A stretch of DNA of 64,000 bases. Source: CAYMND01 sp964465065 (lineage in GTDB: Bacteria > Acidobacteriota > Aminicenantia > UBA2199). This document shows, piece by piece, positions 24,110-32,782 of this stretch. The notes beneath the pieces were generated by a model. The model had not been told where the DNA came from. It saw nothing but the letters and a program-made list of their open reading frames with translations, and did not search any database. The stretch's first letter is position 1, and each line of letters begins with the position of its first letter. The translations under genes were made by a program, and so were the position numbers. The DNA lies in assembly GCA_964465065.1 (NCBI GenBank), contig CAYXHZ010000012.1, forward strand, positions 1 to 64,000, in the 5' to 3' direction.

Positions 24110-25641
24110 ACTGGCACATTTTTCTGCCCGGATTTTTTTTCCTGCTGATCGTTCTGATCCGGCTGGGCGCCAAACGCTTTCACAGCCTGATTCCGCTGCA
24201 CAGACAATCCCGGCTGCTTTTCCTGCTTCTCTTCATCAGCCTGATCATGTTCCTCCTCGAGACCCCGCCGATCCGGGACCTGGCCGATTTCGGCAAAACT
24301 CTGCACGTCATCGGACTCGTTCTGATCTTTTCGATCATGGTGCTGGGCATCCGCTTGATCCGTATCGTCGTTTTCGACTGGCTGATCGGCCGTCGCGCCT
24401 CGGAACGCCGGCTGAAGGTCGTCGAGGACCTGGCCGGGCTGATCCTGTACCTGATCGGCACCCTGGTGTTCGCCGACCGGCTGCTCAACATCCATGTCAC
24501 ACCGATACTGGCCACTTCGGCGGTCATCACCATCGTCGCCGGCTTCGCCCTGCAGAATATTCTGGGCGATCTCTTCGCCGGGCTGGCCCTCAATTTCGAT
24601 GAATCGCTGCACATCGGCGACTGGATCGAGCTGGGAACCGTCGAGGGGCGCATCGAACAGTTGCGCTGGCGGTCGATGAAAATCCGCACCCGCGACGGCT
24701 TTCTGGCGCTGATCCCCAACCAGAAGGCCTCCAAGGAAAACGTCATCGTCCAGGGCAACAGCAAATCGCAGACGGCAGTGCGGCTGAGCATCGGCGTCAG
24801 TTACGACAACGAACCGGATCAGGTCATGGAGATCGTCCGCCAAAAGATCGCCCAGCTGGATGCCGTAGTGGCCGATGCGCCGGTGGACATCTGGATCAGC
24901 GCCTTCGATGATTGCGCCGTCATCTACACCATCCGCTTCCGCATCACCGATCCCGCCTTGCGGGACCGGACGGCCGGCGCCCTGCGCCATCACCTCTGGT
25001 ACGCCTTCAAACGCCGCGGCGTCACCATTCCCTACCCGATCCGGACCGTCATCAACACCGGCGTCAAGGCAGCCCCCGACGAGCATCGATTCATCACCCA
25101 GCTGCTGCAGCAGAACGAGATCCTGGCCCAACTGCCACCGGACCGTCTGGAACGGATCGCCACGGTTGGCGAATTGCTTCTCTTCGGCCGTAACGAGCAG
25201 ATCATCCGCGAAGAGGAGGAAGGCCGGGCCTTCCATATCATCGTCTCCGGCCAGGTCGAAGTCTGCCGGAAAGGGCAGCGGATCACCACCCTGTCCGCCG
25301 GAAATTATTTCGGTGAAATGGCCTTGCTCACCGGGGAAAAAACCAGCGCCACCGTAATTGCCCTGAGCGAATGCCGCCTGCTGCGCATCGCCGCTCGGGA
25401 TTTCAAGGACATGATCGCCATGAACGAACAGAGCGCCCAGGCCATCTCCGAGGTCATCGCCCGGCGCCGGGCCCACAACATCGAACAGGACGAGGAATGG
25501 TCCAAGAAAAAGAAGGGTCTGATCCGTTCCGACAGCGAATCCATCTTCCAGCGCATCAAACGCTATTTCGAATTGTCTGGATTCGAGGAAGACAAGACCA
25601 ACCCGGAATTCCTCATCGGCGAGCCCAGAAATCAGCGGTAA
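24106..25641 (+). CDS. MscS-family channel with C-terminal cyclic-nucleotide-binding-like domain
   Basis: 511 residues from the ATG at 24106, with GGAGG upstream. About four membrane helices (residues 5-155) are followed by the MscS pore-lining helix and beta domain (ATSAVITIVAGFALQNILGDLFAGLAL, GDWIEL, IPNQKAS). A cNMP-binding-like domain is at about 350-460 (EEGRAFHIIVSGQVEVC, NYFGEMALLTGEKTSATV). This matches the bacterial cyclic-nucleotide-gated branch of the MscS family. However, the phosphate-binding Arg expected in the GEKRSAT-type motif is Thr here, so nucleotide binding is doubtful. It overlaps the formyltransferase-like gene and converges on the sirtuin gene with a 10-base overlap. 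Confidence 0.88.
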   Translation: MNWHIFLPGFFFLLIVLIRLGAKRFHSLIPLHRQSRLLFLLLFISLIMFLLETPPIRDLADFGKTLHVIGLVLIFSIMVLGIRLIRIVVFDWLIGRRASERRLKVVEDLAGLILYLIGTLVFADRLLNIHVTPILATSAVITIVAGFALQNILGDLFAGLALNFDESLHIGDWIELGTVEGRIEQLRWRSMKIRTRDGFLALIPNQKASKENVIVQGNSKSQTAVRLSIGVSYDNEPDQVMEIVRQKIAQLDAVVADAPVDIWISAFDDCAVIYTIRFRITDPALRDRTAGALRHHLWYAFKRRGVTIPYPIRTVINTGVKAAPDEHRFITQLLQQNEILAQLPPDRLERIATVGELLLFGRNEQIIREEEEGRAFHIIVSGQVEVCRKGQRITTLSAGNYFGEMALLTGEKTSATVIALSECRLLRIAARDFKDMIAMNEQSAQAISEVIARRRAHNIEQDEEWSKKKKGLIRSDSESIFQRIKRYFELSGFEEDKTNPEFLIGEPRNQR

Positions 25642-26321
25642 ACTTGCAGCGCTTCCTGAAGTTTGCGGATGCCCGTGCTGGCCTTCTCGTTGATGAATTC
25701 GTAGCCGGCATTGCCGGTAACCAGCACATCGTTGGGATCGACGATGAAAACCGGGCAGCCGGCTGACACCTCGTCCAGAAGCCCGGCCGCCGGGTAGACG
25801 GTCAGCGAAGTGCCGACGACCGCGAAGAGATCCGCGCTCCGTGCCAGGCGCTGCGCCTCGGGAAAAGCCGGCACGGCTTCACCGAACCAGACGATGTTCG
25901 GCCGCAGCTGCGAGCCCTTCTCGCAAACCTCCCCTTCATCGATGTCCCGGTAGCCGATATCGTAGACCAGTTGCGAATCGACGCTGCTGCGGGCCTGGGT
26001 CAACAGCCCGTGCAGGTGCAGGACGTTCTTGCTGCCGGCCCGCTCGTGCAGGTTGTCGACGTTCTGGGTGACGATCTGCACCTCGAATTCCTTTTCCAGT
26101 TCCACCAGCCCCAGGTGGCCGGCGTTGGGTTGACAGTCCTTCAATTGCCGGCGCCGTTCGTTGTAGAAACGCAGCACCAGCGCCCGGTTTTTTTCCCAGC
26201 CCTGAGGACTGGCCACCTCCATGACGTCGTACTCCTCCCACAGACCGCCCATGTCGCGGAAGGTGCGTATACCGCTTTCGGCGCTCATGCCGGCACCGGT
26301 CAGAATCACCAGCTTTTTCAT
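25632..26321 (-). CDS. Sir2-family NAD-dependent protein deacylase (sirtuin), zinc-free type
   Basis: 229 residues from MKKLVILTGAG, chosen because AGGAG lies upstream of the ATG at 26321. It removes acyl groups from protein lysines using NAD. The NAD site is GAGMSAESGIRTFRD, the base is in TQNVDNLHERAG and LHLHG, and further NAD contacts are GTSLTVYPAAGL. Between LHG and KGSQLRPNIVWFGE the usual four zinc-binding cysteines are absent (TQARSSVDSQL), as in a branch common in Bacteroidota. YNER fits the Y-x-x-R signature of SIRT5-like enzymes that remove succinyl or malonyl groups. It is divergent from an operon ending in a Pat-type acetyltransferase. Confidence 0.9.
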   Translation of the reverse strand: MKKLVILTGAGMSAESGIRTFRDMGGLWEEYDVMEVASPQGWEKNRALVLRFYNERRRQLKDCQPNAGHLGLVELEKEFEVQIVTQNVDNLHERAGSKNVLHLHGLLTQARSSVDSQLVYDIGYRDIDEGEVCEKGSQLRPNIVWFGEAVPAFPEAQRLARSADLFAVVGTSLTVYPAAGLLDEVSAGCPVFIVDPNDVLVTGNAGYEFINEKASTGIRKLQEALQVYR

Positions 26322-26340
26322 AATGACTCCTGCTGAAACA

Positions 26341-26369
26341 GCAATAAGGTATAAATCAGCAAGTGTCAA
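26341..26369 (-). promoter_or_regulatory. Candidate sirtuin promoter
   Basis: On the minus strand a consensus TTGACA (26364-26369) is followed after 17 bases by a weak TATTGC (26341-26346). The sirtuin ATG at 26321 would then have a short leader holding AGGAG. Confidence 0.4.
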
Positions 26370-26422
26370 GGGGAGGTGTGGAAAAGGCGCTGGACACCCA
26401 TAACTCCTTAAATTAAAAGCCG

Positions 26423-26440
26423 CACTGTGCTACACTGTGC
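26423..26440 (+). repeat. Direct repeat CACTGTGC, ten-base period, at the peptidase promoter
   Basis: CACTGTGC occurs at 26423-26430 and 26433-26440, one helical turn apart. A TACACT -10-like box (26431-26436) lies within it, 28 bases before the ATG at 26464. The position suggests an operator. Confidence 0.45.
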
Positions 26441-26463
26441 CTGCTAACAAGCGAGGTCAAACC

Positions 26464-28497
26464 ATGATGAACAAGAAAACCCGCCTATTGATTGTCATCG
26501 TCATCGTCTTACTGGGAGTCCCTCTGATGAGCCAATCTTCGTTGAAATCCGCTACCGTCGGTACAGCGATCAGAACCCTGATCGAAAAATACCCGGCCGC
26601 AAACGCCGGATTGATCGAACGGGGAGTGCGTCACGCCGCCTCGCTATGGCGGAGCGAAGACGGCGACGACCCGGCCTTCGCGGATTTCTGCCGGACCGGC
26701 TACATCGCCGAACCTGCCGAGCGCCTGACGGTTTTTCATAAACTGAACGGCTATTTCGAAGCCATTTACGGCCACGGCGGCGAGATCAGTCTGGCCCTCA
26801 AGAAGAACACCGACGAGCCGACCGGCCCGATGCACGAGATCGACCGCCTCTTTTCGGCCTTCAGCCCGGACGCCCATCTCATGGACGACCTGTACCAGAG
26901 CAAGATTGCCTTCGTGGTGGCGCTCAACTATCCGCTGTACACCCTGGACGAAAAGAACGCCCTGGGCAAGGACTGGAGCGCCGAGGAATGGGCCATGGCC
27001 CGCCTGGGCGATGTTTTCTCCAGCCGCGTTCCGGCCGCCATCAACCAGCGCAACGCATCCGTCTCCAGCCAGGCCGACCTGTACATCTCCGGCTACAACA
27101 TCCACATGGGCGCTCTGCGCAACCGCCAGGGAGAGAAACTGTTCGACGACGACAAGGTTCTGCTGCTGCACTGGAACCTACGCGACGAGCTCAAGGCCAA
27201 CTACGCCGATAAAACCCGGGGCCGGGAAAAGCAGGACATGATCTATCAGGTCATGAAACGCATCATCGACCAGACCATACCGGCCAAGCTGATCGATTCC
27301 GCCCGGTACCAGTGGGAACCGTTCGCAAACACCGTCACGCAGGACGGTCGGCCGGTCAAACTCGAGCGCGAGCCCGATACCCGCTACCAGACCCTGCGGG
27401 ATGTCTTTCTGGCCAACCGCGCCGTCGACCCGTACACCCCGGCCCTGCCGACTTACATCGACCGCAACTTCTCCGGTTCCATGGAGGTGCCCCAGGCCCA
27501 GGTCGAAAAACTGTTCGACGATTTCCTGTCCTCTCCGCTCATGGGGCAGATGGCCGGCCTGATCCGCAAGCGCCTGGGCCGCAAACTGGCCGCCTACGAC
27601 ATCTGGTACGACGGCTTCAAGGCCCGCGGCTCCATCCCCGAGGAAAAGCTCAACGCCCTGACCCGGCAGCGCTACCCCGACGCCAAGACCTTCGAGAAAG
27701 CCCTGCCCGATATTCTTCTGCAGCTGGGCTTTTCCGAGGACAGCAGCCGGTTTTTGGCCTCACGGATCACCGTCGACCCGGCCCGGGGTTCCGGCCACGC
27801 CTGGGGCGCGCAGATGCGTGACAGCCTGTCCCGCCTGCGCACCCGCATTCCCGGCAGCGGCATGGATTACAAGGGTTTCAGCATCGCCGTGCACGAATTC
27901 GGTCACAACGTCGAGCAGACGCTGTCCCTGCACCGGGTCCCCTATTATTTCCTGAACGGCGTTCCCAACACCGCTTTCACCGAGGCCCTGGCCTTCCTGT
28001 TCCAGAAACAGGATCTGCGGCTGCTGGGCATGGAGCCGACAGACAGCCTTGCCCGGGACCTGGCCGTGCTCGACAGCTGCTGGGCCTCCTTCGAGATCAT
28101 GGCCGTGTCCATGGTCGACATGAAGGTCTGGCAATGGATGTACGCTAATCCCGATTTCAGCGCCGCCGAGCTGAAGGCGGCGGTCATCACCATCGCCAAG
28201 GAGGTCTGGAACCGCTACTACGCCAAGGCGATCGGCGTTCGTGACGAGCCCATCCTGTCCGTATATTCGCACATGATCAGCTACCCTCTCTACCTGTCGG
28301 CCTACGCTTTTGGCGGTCTGATCGAGTTCCAGCTGGGCGAATTCCTGCGCAACAAGCCTTTCGGACCCGAAGTGGAACGGATCTGGTCGCTGGGTCGCTT
28401 GACCCCGTCGGCCTGGATGATCAAAGCCACCGGACAGGACCTGTCGGCCCAGCCCTTGATCCAGGCCAGCCAGGCGGCCATGAAACGATTGAAATAA
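26464..28497 (+). CDS. Secreted HEFGH zinc metallopeptidase, M3-like
   Basis: 677 residues from the ATG at 26464, with GAGGT six bases upstream. A signal peptide or membrane anchor (LLIVIVIVLLGVPLM) is followed by a large, mostly helical protein. The zinc site HEFGH at about residue 478 is followed by a likely third ligand in FTEALAFLFQ about 32 residues later, the spacing seen in M3 and related gluzincins. Sequence around it (GFSIAVHEFGHNVEQ, RVPYYFLNGVPNTAF) also resembles that group, but the family call is tentative. It is the first gene of an operon with an M64 peptidase and the Pat-type enzyme, and is divergent from the sirtuin. Confidence 0.75.
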   Translation: MMNKKTRLLIVIVIVLLGVPLMSQSSLKSATVGTAIRTLIEKYPAANAGLIERGVRHAASLWRSEDGDDPAFADFCRTGYIAEPAERLTVFHKLNGYFEAIYGHGGEISLALKKNTDEPTGPMHEIDRLFSAFSPDAHLMDDLYQSKIAFVVALNYPLYTLDEKNALGKDWSAEEWAMARLGDVFSSRVPAAINQRNASVSSQADLYISGYNIHMGALRNRQGEKLFDDDKVLLLHWNLRDELKANYADKTRGREKQDMIYQVMKRIIDQTIPAKLIDSARYQWEPFANTVTQDGRPVKLEREPDTRYQTLRDVFLANRAVDPYTPALPTYIDRNFSGSMEVPQAQVEKLFDDFLSSPLMGQMAGLIRKRLGRKLAAYDIWYDGFKARGSIPEEKLNALTRQRYPDAKTFEKALPDILLQLGFSEDSSRFLASRITVDPARGSGHAWGAQMRDSLSRLRTRIPGSGMDYKGFSIAVHEFGHNVEQTLSLHRVPYYFLNGVPNTAFTEALAFLFQKQDLRLLGMEPTDSLARDLAVLDSCWASFEIMAVSMVDMKVWQWMYANPDFSAAELKAAVITIAKEVWNRYYAKAIGVRDEPILSVYSHMISYPLYLSAYAFGGLIEFQLGEFLRNKPFGPEVERIWSLGRLTPSAWMIKATGQDLSAQPLIQASQAAMKRLK

Positions 28498-28510
28498 TGG
28501 AGTCCAAACA

Positions 28511-29983
28511 ATGAAAAAAATGCTGTTATGCCTTACGGCCCTTATCGCGACGACGATCGTCTACGCCCAGACCGAACCTTCATGCGCCGATTTCACCGGC
28601 CAGGCTCTGCGCATCGAGATCTACCTGACCGGCGACGCCAAGACCGATACGGTCACCGTCGGCCAGATGATCGTCGACCCGATCTGGGCCGGACCGCTGC
28701 AGGAACCGTCCTTCCCCTTCAAACAGGGAGCCTACGTCGTCTCCTTCTACGACCAGCAGGACGATCGCCTGCTGTTCAGCAAGGGCTTCGACTGCCTGTA
28801 CGGAGAATACAAGACCACCGCCCCGGCCCTGCAGGGGATCGCCAAAACCTTCCAGCACAGCCTGGTCATGCCCTGCCCGAAACGGCCCGGCAGACTGGTG
28901 CTCGAGCAGCGCGACCGCCGTCAGCAGATGCACAAACTGCTGGAGCAGGCCATCGACCCCGCCGATTACCATATCGCCAAACGCGGTGCCGACCGGTCGA
29001 CGGTCTTCACCATCCAGGAAAACGGCGCGCCGGATCACAAGGTCGACCTGCTCTTTCTGGCTGAAGGCTACAGCGCCGCCGAGCAGGACAAGTTCAAGGC
29101 CGACGCCGAACGCTACGCCGGGATTCTTCTGGCCTGCGAACCCTACAAGCGCCACAGCCAGGACTTCAACATCCGCGCCATGTTCCTGCCCTCGGCTGAA
29201 AGCGGCATGGACGAACCCCGGCAGCTGCGGTACCGCGACACCGCCCTGGACGCTTCCTTCAACGCCCTGGACCTGGACCGCTACATGCTGACCGAGGCCG
29301 GACACCGCCTGCGCCGGCTGGCCGGATCGGTGCCCTACGACACCCTGGTCATCCTGGTCAACAGTCAGCGTTACGGCGGCGGCGGCATCTACAACGACTA
29401 CAGCATCAATACCGTCGATCATGAAATCAGCCCGCTGACCTTCCTGCACGAGTTCGGCCACAACTTCGCCGGACTGGCCGACGAATACTACAGTTCGGAA
29501 GTCGCCTACAACGATTTCTATCCCCAGGGCATCGAACCGCTGGAGCCCAACATCACCGCCCTTCTCGATCCGGGCAGGCTGAAGTGGAAAGCGCTGCTCA
29601 GCCCCGGCGTTCCCCTGCCCACCCCCTGGGGCAAGACCGAGCGCGAAGCCCTGCAGAAACAGCTCTGGGAACTGCGCGCCAAACTGGAGGCCGACCTGAA
29701 GGCAGCCGGAGACGATTCGAACAGACAGAAAACCATCCGGGCCGGCCACGAAAAAACCCGGGCCGGACTGGAGAAAAAACTCAAAGCCGTGGAAAAGAAG
29801 TTTGCGGCCCGCGACACCCAGGTGGGCGCCTTCGAGGGTGCCGGTTATTCCAGCACCGGCCTGTACCGGCCGATGACCCACTGCCTGATGCATTCCAACC
29901 ACAAGAACGAGTTCTGCCGGGTCTGCCAGGACGCCATCGAGCGTACGATCCTCTATTACAGCCAGCAGGCGGTCGGGCGCTGA
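28511..29983 (+). CDS. M64-family (IgA peptidase-like) secreted metallopeptidase
   Basis: 490 residues. A signal peptide ends near VYAQ. The N-terminal jelly-roll-like domain of M64 peptidases is at about 20-160. The catalytic domain has VDLLFLAEGYSAAEQDKF, VILVNSQRYGGGGI, and the zinc motif FLHEFGHNFAGLADEYY (HExxH and third-ligand Asp, about 318-334). An 80-residue Lys/Glu-rich, coiled-coil-like insertion (about 376-450) separates this from the conserved GAFEGAGYSSTGLYRP and a Cys-containing end. The family was named for an IgA-cleaving enzyme, but most members act on unknown substrates. It starts 13 bases after the other metallopeptidase. Confidence 0.9.
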   Translation: MKKMLLCLTALIATTIVYAQTEPSCADFTGQALRIEIYLTGDAKTDTVTVGQMIVDPIWAGPLQEPSFPFKQGAYVVSFYDQQDDRLLFSKGFDCLYGEYKTTAPALQGIAKTFQHSLVMPCPKRPGRLVLEQRDRRQQMHKLLEQAIDPADYHIAKRGADRSTVFTIQENGAPDHKVDLLFLAEGYSAAEQDKFKADAERYAGILLACEPYKRHSQDFNIRAMFLPSAESGMDEPRQLRYRDTALDASFNALDLDRYMLTEAGHRLRRLAGSVPYDTLVILVNSQRYGGGGIYNDYSINTVDHEISPLTFLHEFGHNFAGLADEYYSSEVAYNDFYPQGIEPLEPNITALLDPGRLKWKALLSPGVPLPTPWGKTEREALQKQLWELRAKLEADLKAAGDDSNRQKTIRAGHEKTRAGLEKKLKAVEKKFAARDTQVGAFEGAGYSSTGLYRPMTHCLMHSNHKNEFCRVCQDAIERTILYYSQQAVGR

Positions 29984-30000
29984 ACCCGGAAGAGGCCGAA

Positions 30001-32688
30001 ATGAGTCCACACTCCCTGGATCCGATATTCCGGCCGAAACGCATCGCCCTGATCGGGGTGTCCATCAATCCCAGCAGCGTCAGCGGCAAGGTGTTCGGCA
30101 ACCTGATCGGCGGCGGATTCAAAGGCGTCGTCTACCCGGTCAACGAGACCAGCGAAGCGGTCATGGGGGTACCCTGCTACCCGGATCTGGGCAGCCTGCC
30201 CCGGCTGCCCGATCTGGCCGTCGTCTGCACCGCCGCCGAGCAGGTGCCCGGGTGGGTCGACCAATGCGGAGAATCCGGAATCAAAGGCATCATCATCATG
30301 TCGGCCGGTTTCCGCGAAAGCGGTGAAACGGGGCGGCGACTCGAAGAGGAAATCCAGACAATCCGCCTGAAATACCCCGGAATGCGCATCATGGGACCCA
30401 ACTGTCTGGGCATCATCGTTCCAGAACTGAACCTGAACCTCAGTTTCGCCCCACAGCTCCCGCCCAGAGGACACATCGCCTTCATCTCCCAGTCCGGGGC
30501 CCTGTGCAGTTCGGTTTTGGACTGGGCACTGGAAGAGAAGATCGGTTTTTCCGCCTTCATCTCCATCGGCAACACCCTGGATGTCGATTTCGGACACCTG
30601 ATCGACTACCTGGGCAACGACGAAGCCACACACTCGATCATCCTGTACGTCGAATCCATCTGCAACGCCCGCAAGTTCATTTCGGCCGCCCGGGCCTTCG
30701 CCCGTTCCAAGCCCATCCTGGTCTACAAGGCGGGTCGTTTCCCGGAATCGGCCGCCGTAGCCGCCTCGCACACCGGCGCCCTGGCCGCCGAAGACGCCAT
30801 CTACGACGCCGTTTTCGCCCGTACCGGTCTGACCAGGGTATTCGACATCGGCGAAATCTTCGATTGCGCGGAACTGATCGGCCGGGGCAAGATCCCTCAG
30901 GGCAGCCGCCTCGGCGTGGTCACCAACGCCGGCGGTCCCGGCGTGATGGCCAGCGATGCCCTGATCTCCGCCGGCGGCAAGCTGGCCGAGCTGAGCCAGG
31001 AAACCATCGCCGCTCTCGACGAAACCCTGCCCCCCATCTGGTCCCACGGCAATCCGGTCGATGTACTCGGGGACGACCGTTTCAAACGCCTTGCCAAGGC
31101 TACGGCCGCCGTACTCAAAGATCCCGGGGTGGACGCCATCCTGGTGATCCTGACCCCCCAGGCCATGACCGAAATCGCCGCCGCCGCCCGGGCGGTGGCT
31201 GAGCTGCAGAAGGAAACCCCCAAACCCATCCTGGCCGCCTGGCTGGGCGGCAAACGCATGCGCGAAGGCTTGAGTATCCTCAGCGAGGCCGGTGTGGCGG
31301 CCTACAAGACCCCCGAACAGGCAGTCCGGGCCTTCATGACGCTCGTCGCCTATTCCCGCAACCTGAAAACACTTTACGAAACTCCGCGCGACATGCCCGT
31401 CAACTTTGCCGTGGACCGGCCGCGCATCCGCGAACAATTCACCGCCCGCCTGCCCGGCGAAAAAGCCGTGCTCTCGGAAAGCCTTTCCAAGGAATTGCTG
31501 GCCGCCTACCACATACCGGTCAGCCGGCCGATTCCCGCCGGTACGGCCGACAGTGCCGCCGAAACCGCGGCCCGGATCGGCTACCCGGTGGTAATGAAGA
31601 TCGATTCCCGCGATATCACTCACAAGTCCGATGTCGGTGGCGTACGGATCGGTATCGGCAACGACCAGGAGGCCAGGGCCGCCTTCTCGGCCATCATGAG
31701 CCGTGTCGCCGTCACGGCTCCATCGGCCCGGATCAACGGCGTCACCGTCCAGCCCATGATCCGCTTCGACGACAGTCTGGAGCTGATCCTGGGCATCAAG
31801 AAAGATCCGGTTTTCGGTACGGTCCTGCTGGCGGGCGCCGGCGGAGTCGGCGCCGAGCTGTTCTGCGACCGCTCCCTGGGACTGCCTCCGCTCAACGAAA
31901 GGCTGGCCCGGCGCATGCTCGAAGAGCTTCGTATCTGGCCGCTGCTGAACGGTTACCGCGGCAAGCCGCCCGTCGATCTGAACCGCCTGATCGAGATCAT
32001 CATCCGTCTGTCCTACCTGGCCGCGGATTACCCGGAAATCGAGGAACTGGACATCAATCCGCTGCTGGTCTCCCCCAATGCCGTCATGGCCCTGGATGCC
32101 CGCATCGTCATCGGCGCACCGCTTCCGCAGCGGCATCGTTTCGACCATCTGGCCATTGTACCCTACCCCGAAGAGTACGTCCGGGCCCCCATCGACATCG
32201 ACGGCACGCCGGTCGTGTTCCGCCCCATCCGCCCCGAGGACGAGGAGATGTGGTTCGAGCTGCTGCGCAGCTGCTCGCGGGAATCGATCTATTCCCGTTT
32301 CAATCATTTCTTCAACTGGGAGTCCCACGAAGTGGCGGTACGCTTCTGCTACGTCGACTACGACCGTGAAATCGCCATCGTCGCCGAGATCGAGGAAGAA
32401 GGACGCAAGAAACTGATCGGCGTCGGCCGGCTGATTTCCGATCCCGAGGACCAGACCGTGGAGTATGCCGTCCTGATCACCGACAAATGGCAGAACCACG
32501 AACTGGGCAGCCGCCTGACCGATTACTGTCTGGATATTTCCCGCCGTTGGGGGCGCAGGCAGTTCATCGCCCAGACCACCTCGGACAACGTCCGCATCAT
32601 CTCGCTGTTCCGTAAGCGCGGCTTCTCCATCGAACACGATCAGAAAACCAGTACGGTGTTTTTCCGGGCGCCGTTGGCAGACTCTTGA
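30001..32688 (+). CDS. Pat-type NDP-forming acyl-CoA synthetase fused to a GNAT acetyltransferase
   Basis: 895 residues from the ATG at 30001. Order: CoA-binding domain (about 8-135; IALIGVSINPSS), succinyl-CoA-synthetase-like domains (about 150-460), ATP-grasp domain (about 490-700; GYPVVMKIDSRDITHKSDVGGV), and GNAT domain (about 730-890; YAVLITDKWQNHELGSRL). This is the plan of the protein lysine acetyltransferase Pat/PatZ, which acetylates acetyl-CoA synthetase and other enzymes. The His that carries phosphate in active ADP-forming synthetases is kept (ASHTGALAAED), whereas the synthetase part of Salmonella Pat is reported to be inactive. It could therefore make acyl-CoA as well as transfer it. 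It is third in the operon after two metallopeptidases and faces the sirtuin. Confidence 0.9.
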   Translation: MSPHSLDPIFRPKRIALIGVSINPSSVSGKVFGNLIGGGFKGVVYPVNETSEAVMGVPCYPDLGSLPRLPDLAVVCTAAEQVPGWVDQCGESGIKGIIIMSAGFRESGETGRRLEEEIQTIRLKYPGMRIMGPNCLGIIVPELNLNLSFAPQLPPRGHIAFISQSGALCSSVLDWALEEKIGFSAFISIGNTLDVDFGHLIDYLGNDEATHSIILYVESICNARKFISAARAFARSKPILVYKAGRFPESAAVAASHTGALAAEDAIYDAVFARTGLTRVFDIGEIFDCAELIGRGKIPQGSRLGVVTNAGGPGVMASDALISAGGKLAELSQETIAALDETLPPIWSHGNPVDVLGDDRFKRLAKATAAVLKDPGVDAILVILTPQAMTEIAAAARAVAELQKETPKPILAAWLGGKRMREGLSILSEAGVAAYKTPEQAVRAFMTLVAYSRNLKTLYETPRDMPVNFAVDRPRIREQFTARLPGEKAVLSESLSKELLAAYHIPVSRPIPAGTADSAAETAARIGYPVVMKIDSRDITHKSDVGGVRIGIGNDQEARAAFSAIMSRVAVTAPSARINGVTVQPMIRFDDSLELILGIKKDPVFGTVLLAGAGGVGAELFCDRSLGLPPLNERLARRMLEELRIWPLLNGYRGKPPVDLNRLIEIIIRLSYLAADYPEIEELDINPLLVSPNAVMALDARIVIGAPLPQRHRFDHLAIVPYPEEYVRAPIDIDGTPVVFRPIRPEDEEMWFELLRSCSRESIYSRFNHFFNWESHEVAVRFCYVDYDREIAIVAEIEEEGRKKLIGVGRLISDPEDQTVEYAVLITDKWQNHELGSRLTDYCLDISRRWGRRQFIAQTTSDNVRIISLFRKRGFSIEHDQKTSTVFFRAPLADS

Positions 32689-32741
32689 CCGGTCCGATCG
32701 CATCGCCTGCCATCGTTTGGGCCGCTCGGACCGGGCGGCAG

Positions 32742-32770
32742 TTGAGCGAGCGGAGTCAAGCTGATATAAT
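32742..32770 (+). promoter_or_regulatory. Sigma70 promoter before the amidase, near-leaderless
   Basis: TTGAGC (32742-32747) and consensus TATAAT (32765-32770) are 17 bases apart. The ATG at 32783 is only 12 bases after the -10 box, so the leader would be about six bases, and no Shine-Dalgarno is present. Confidence 0.6.
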
Positions 32771-32782
32771 GCCACTTCTTAC

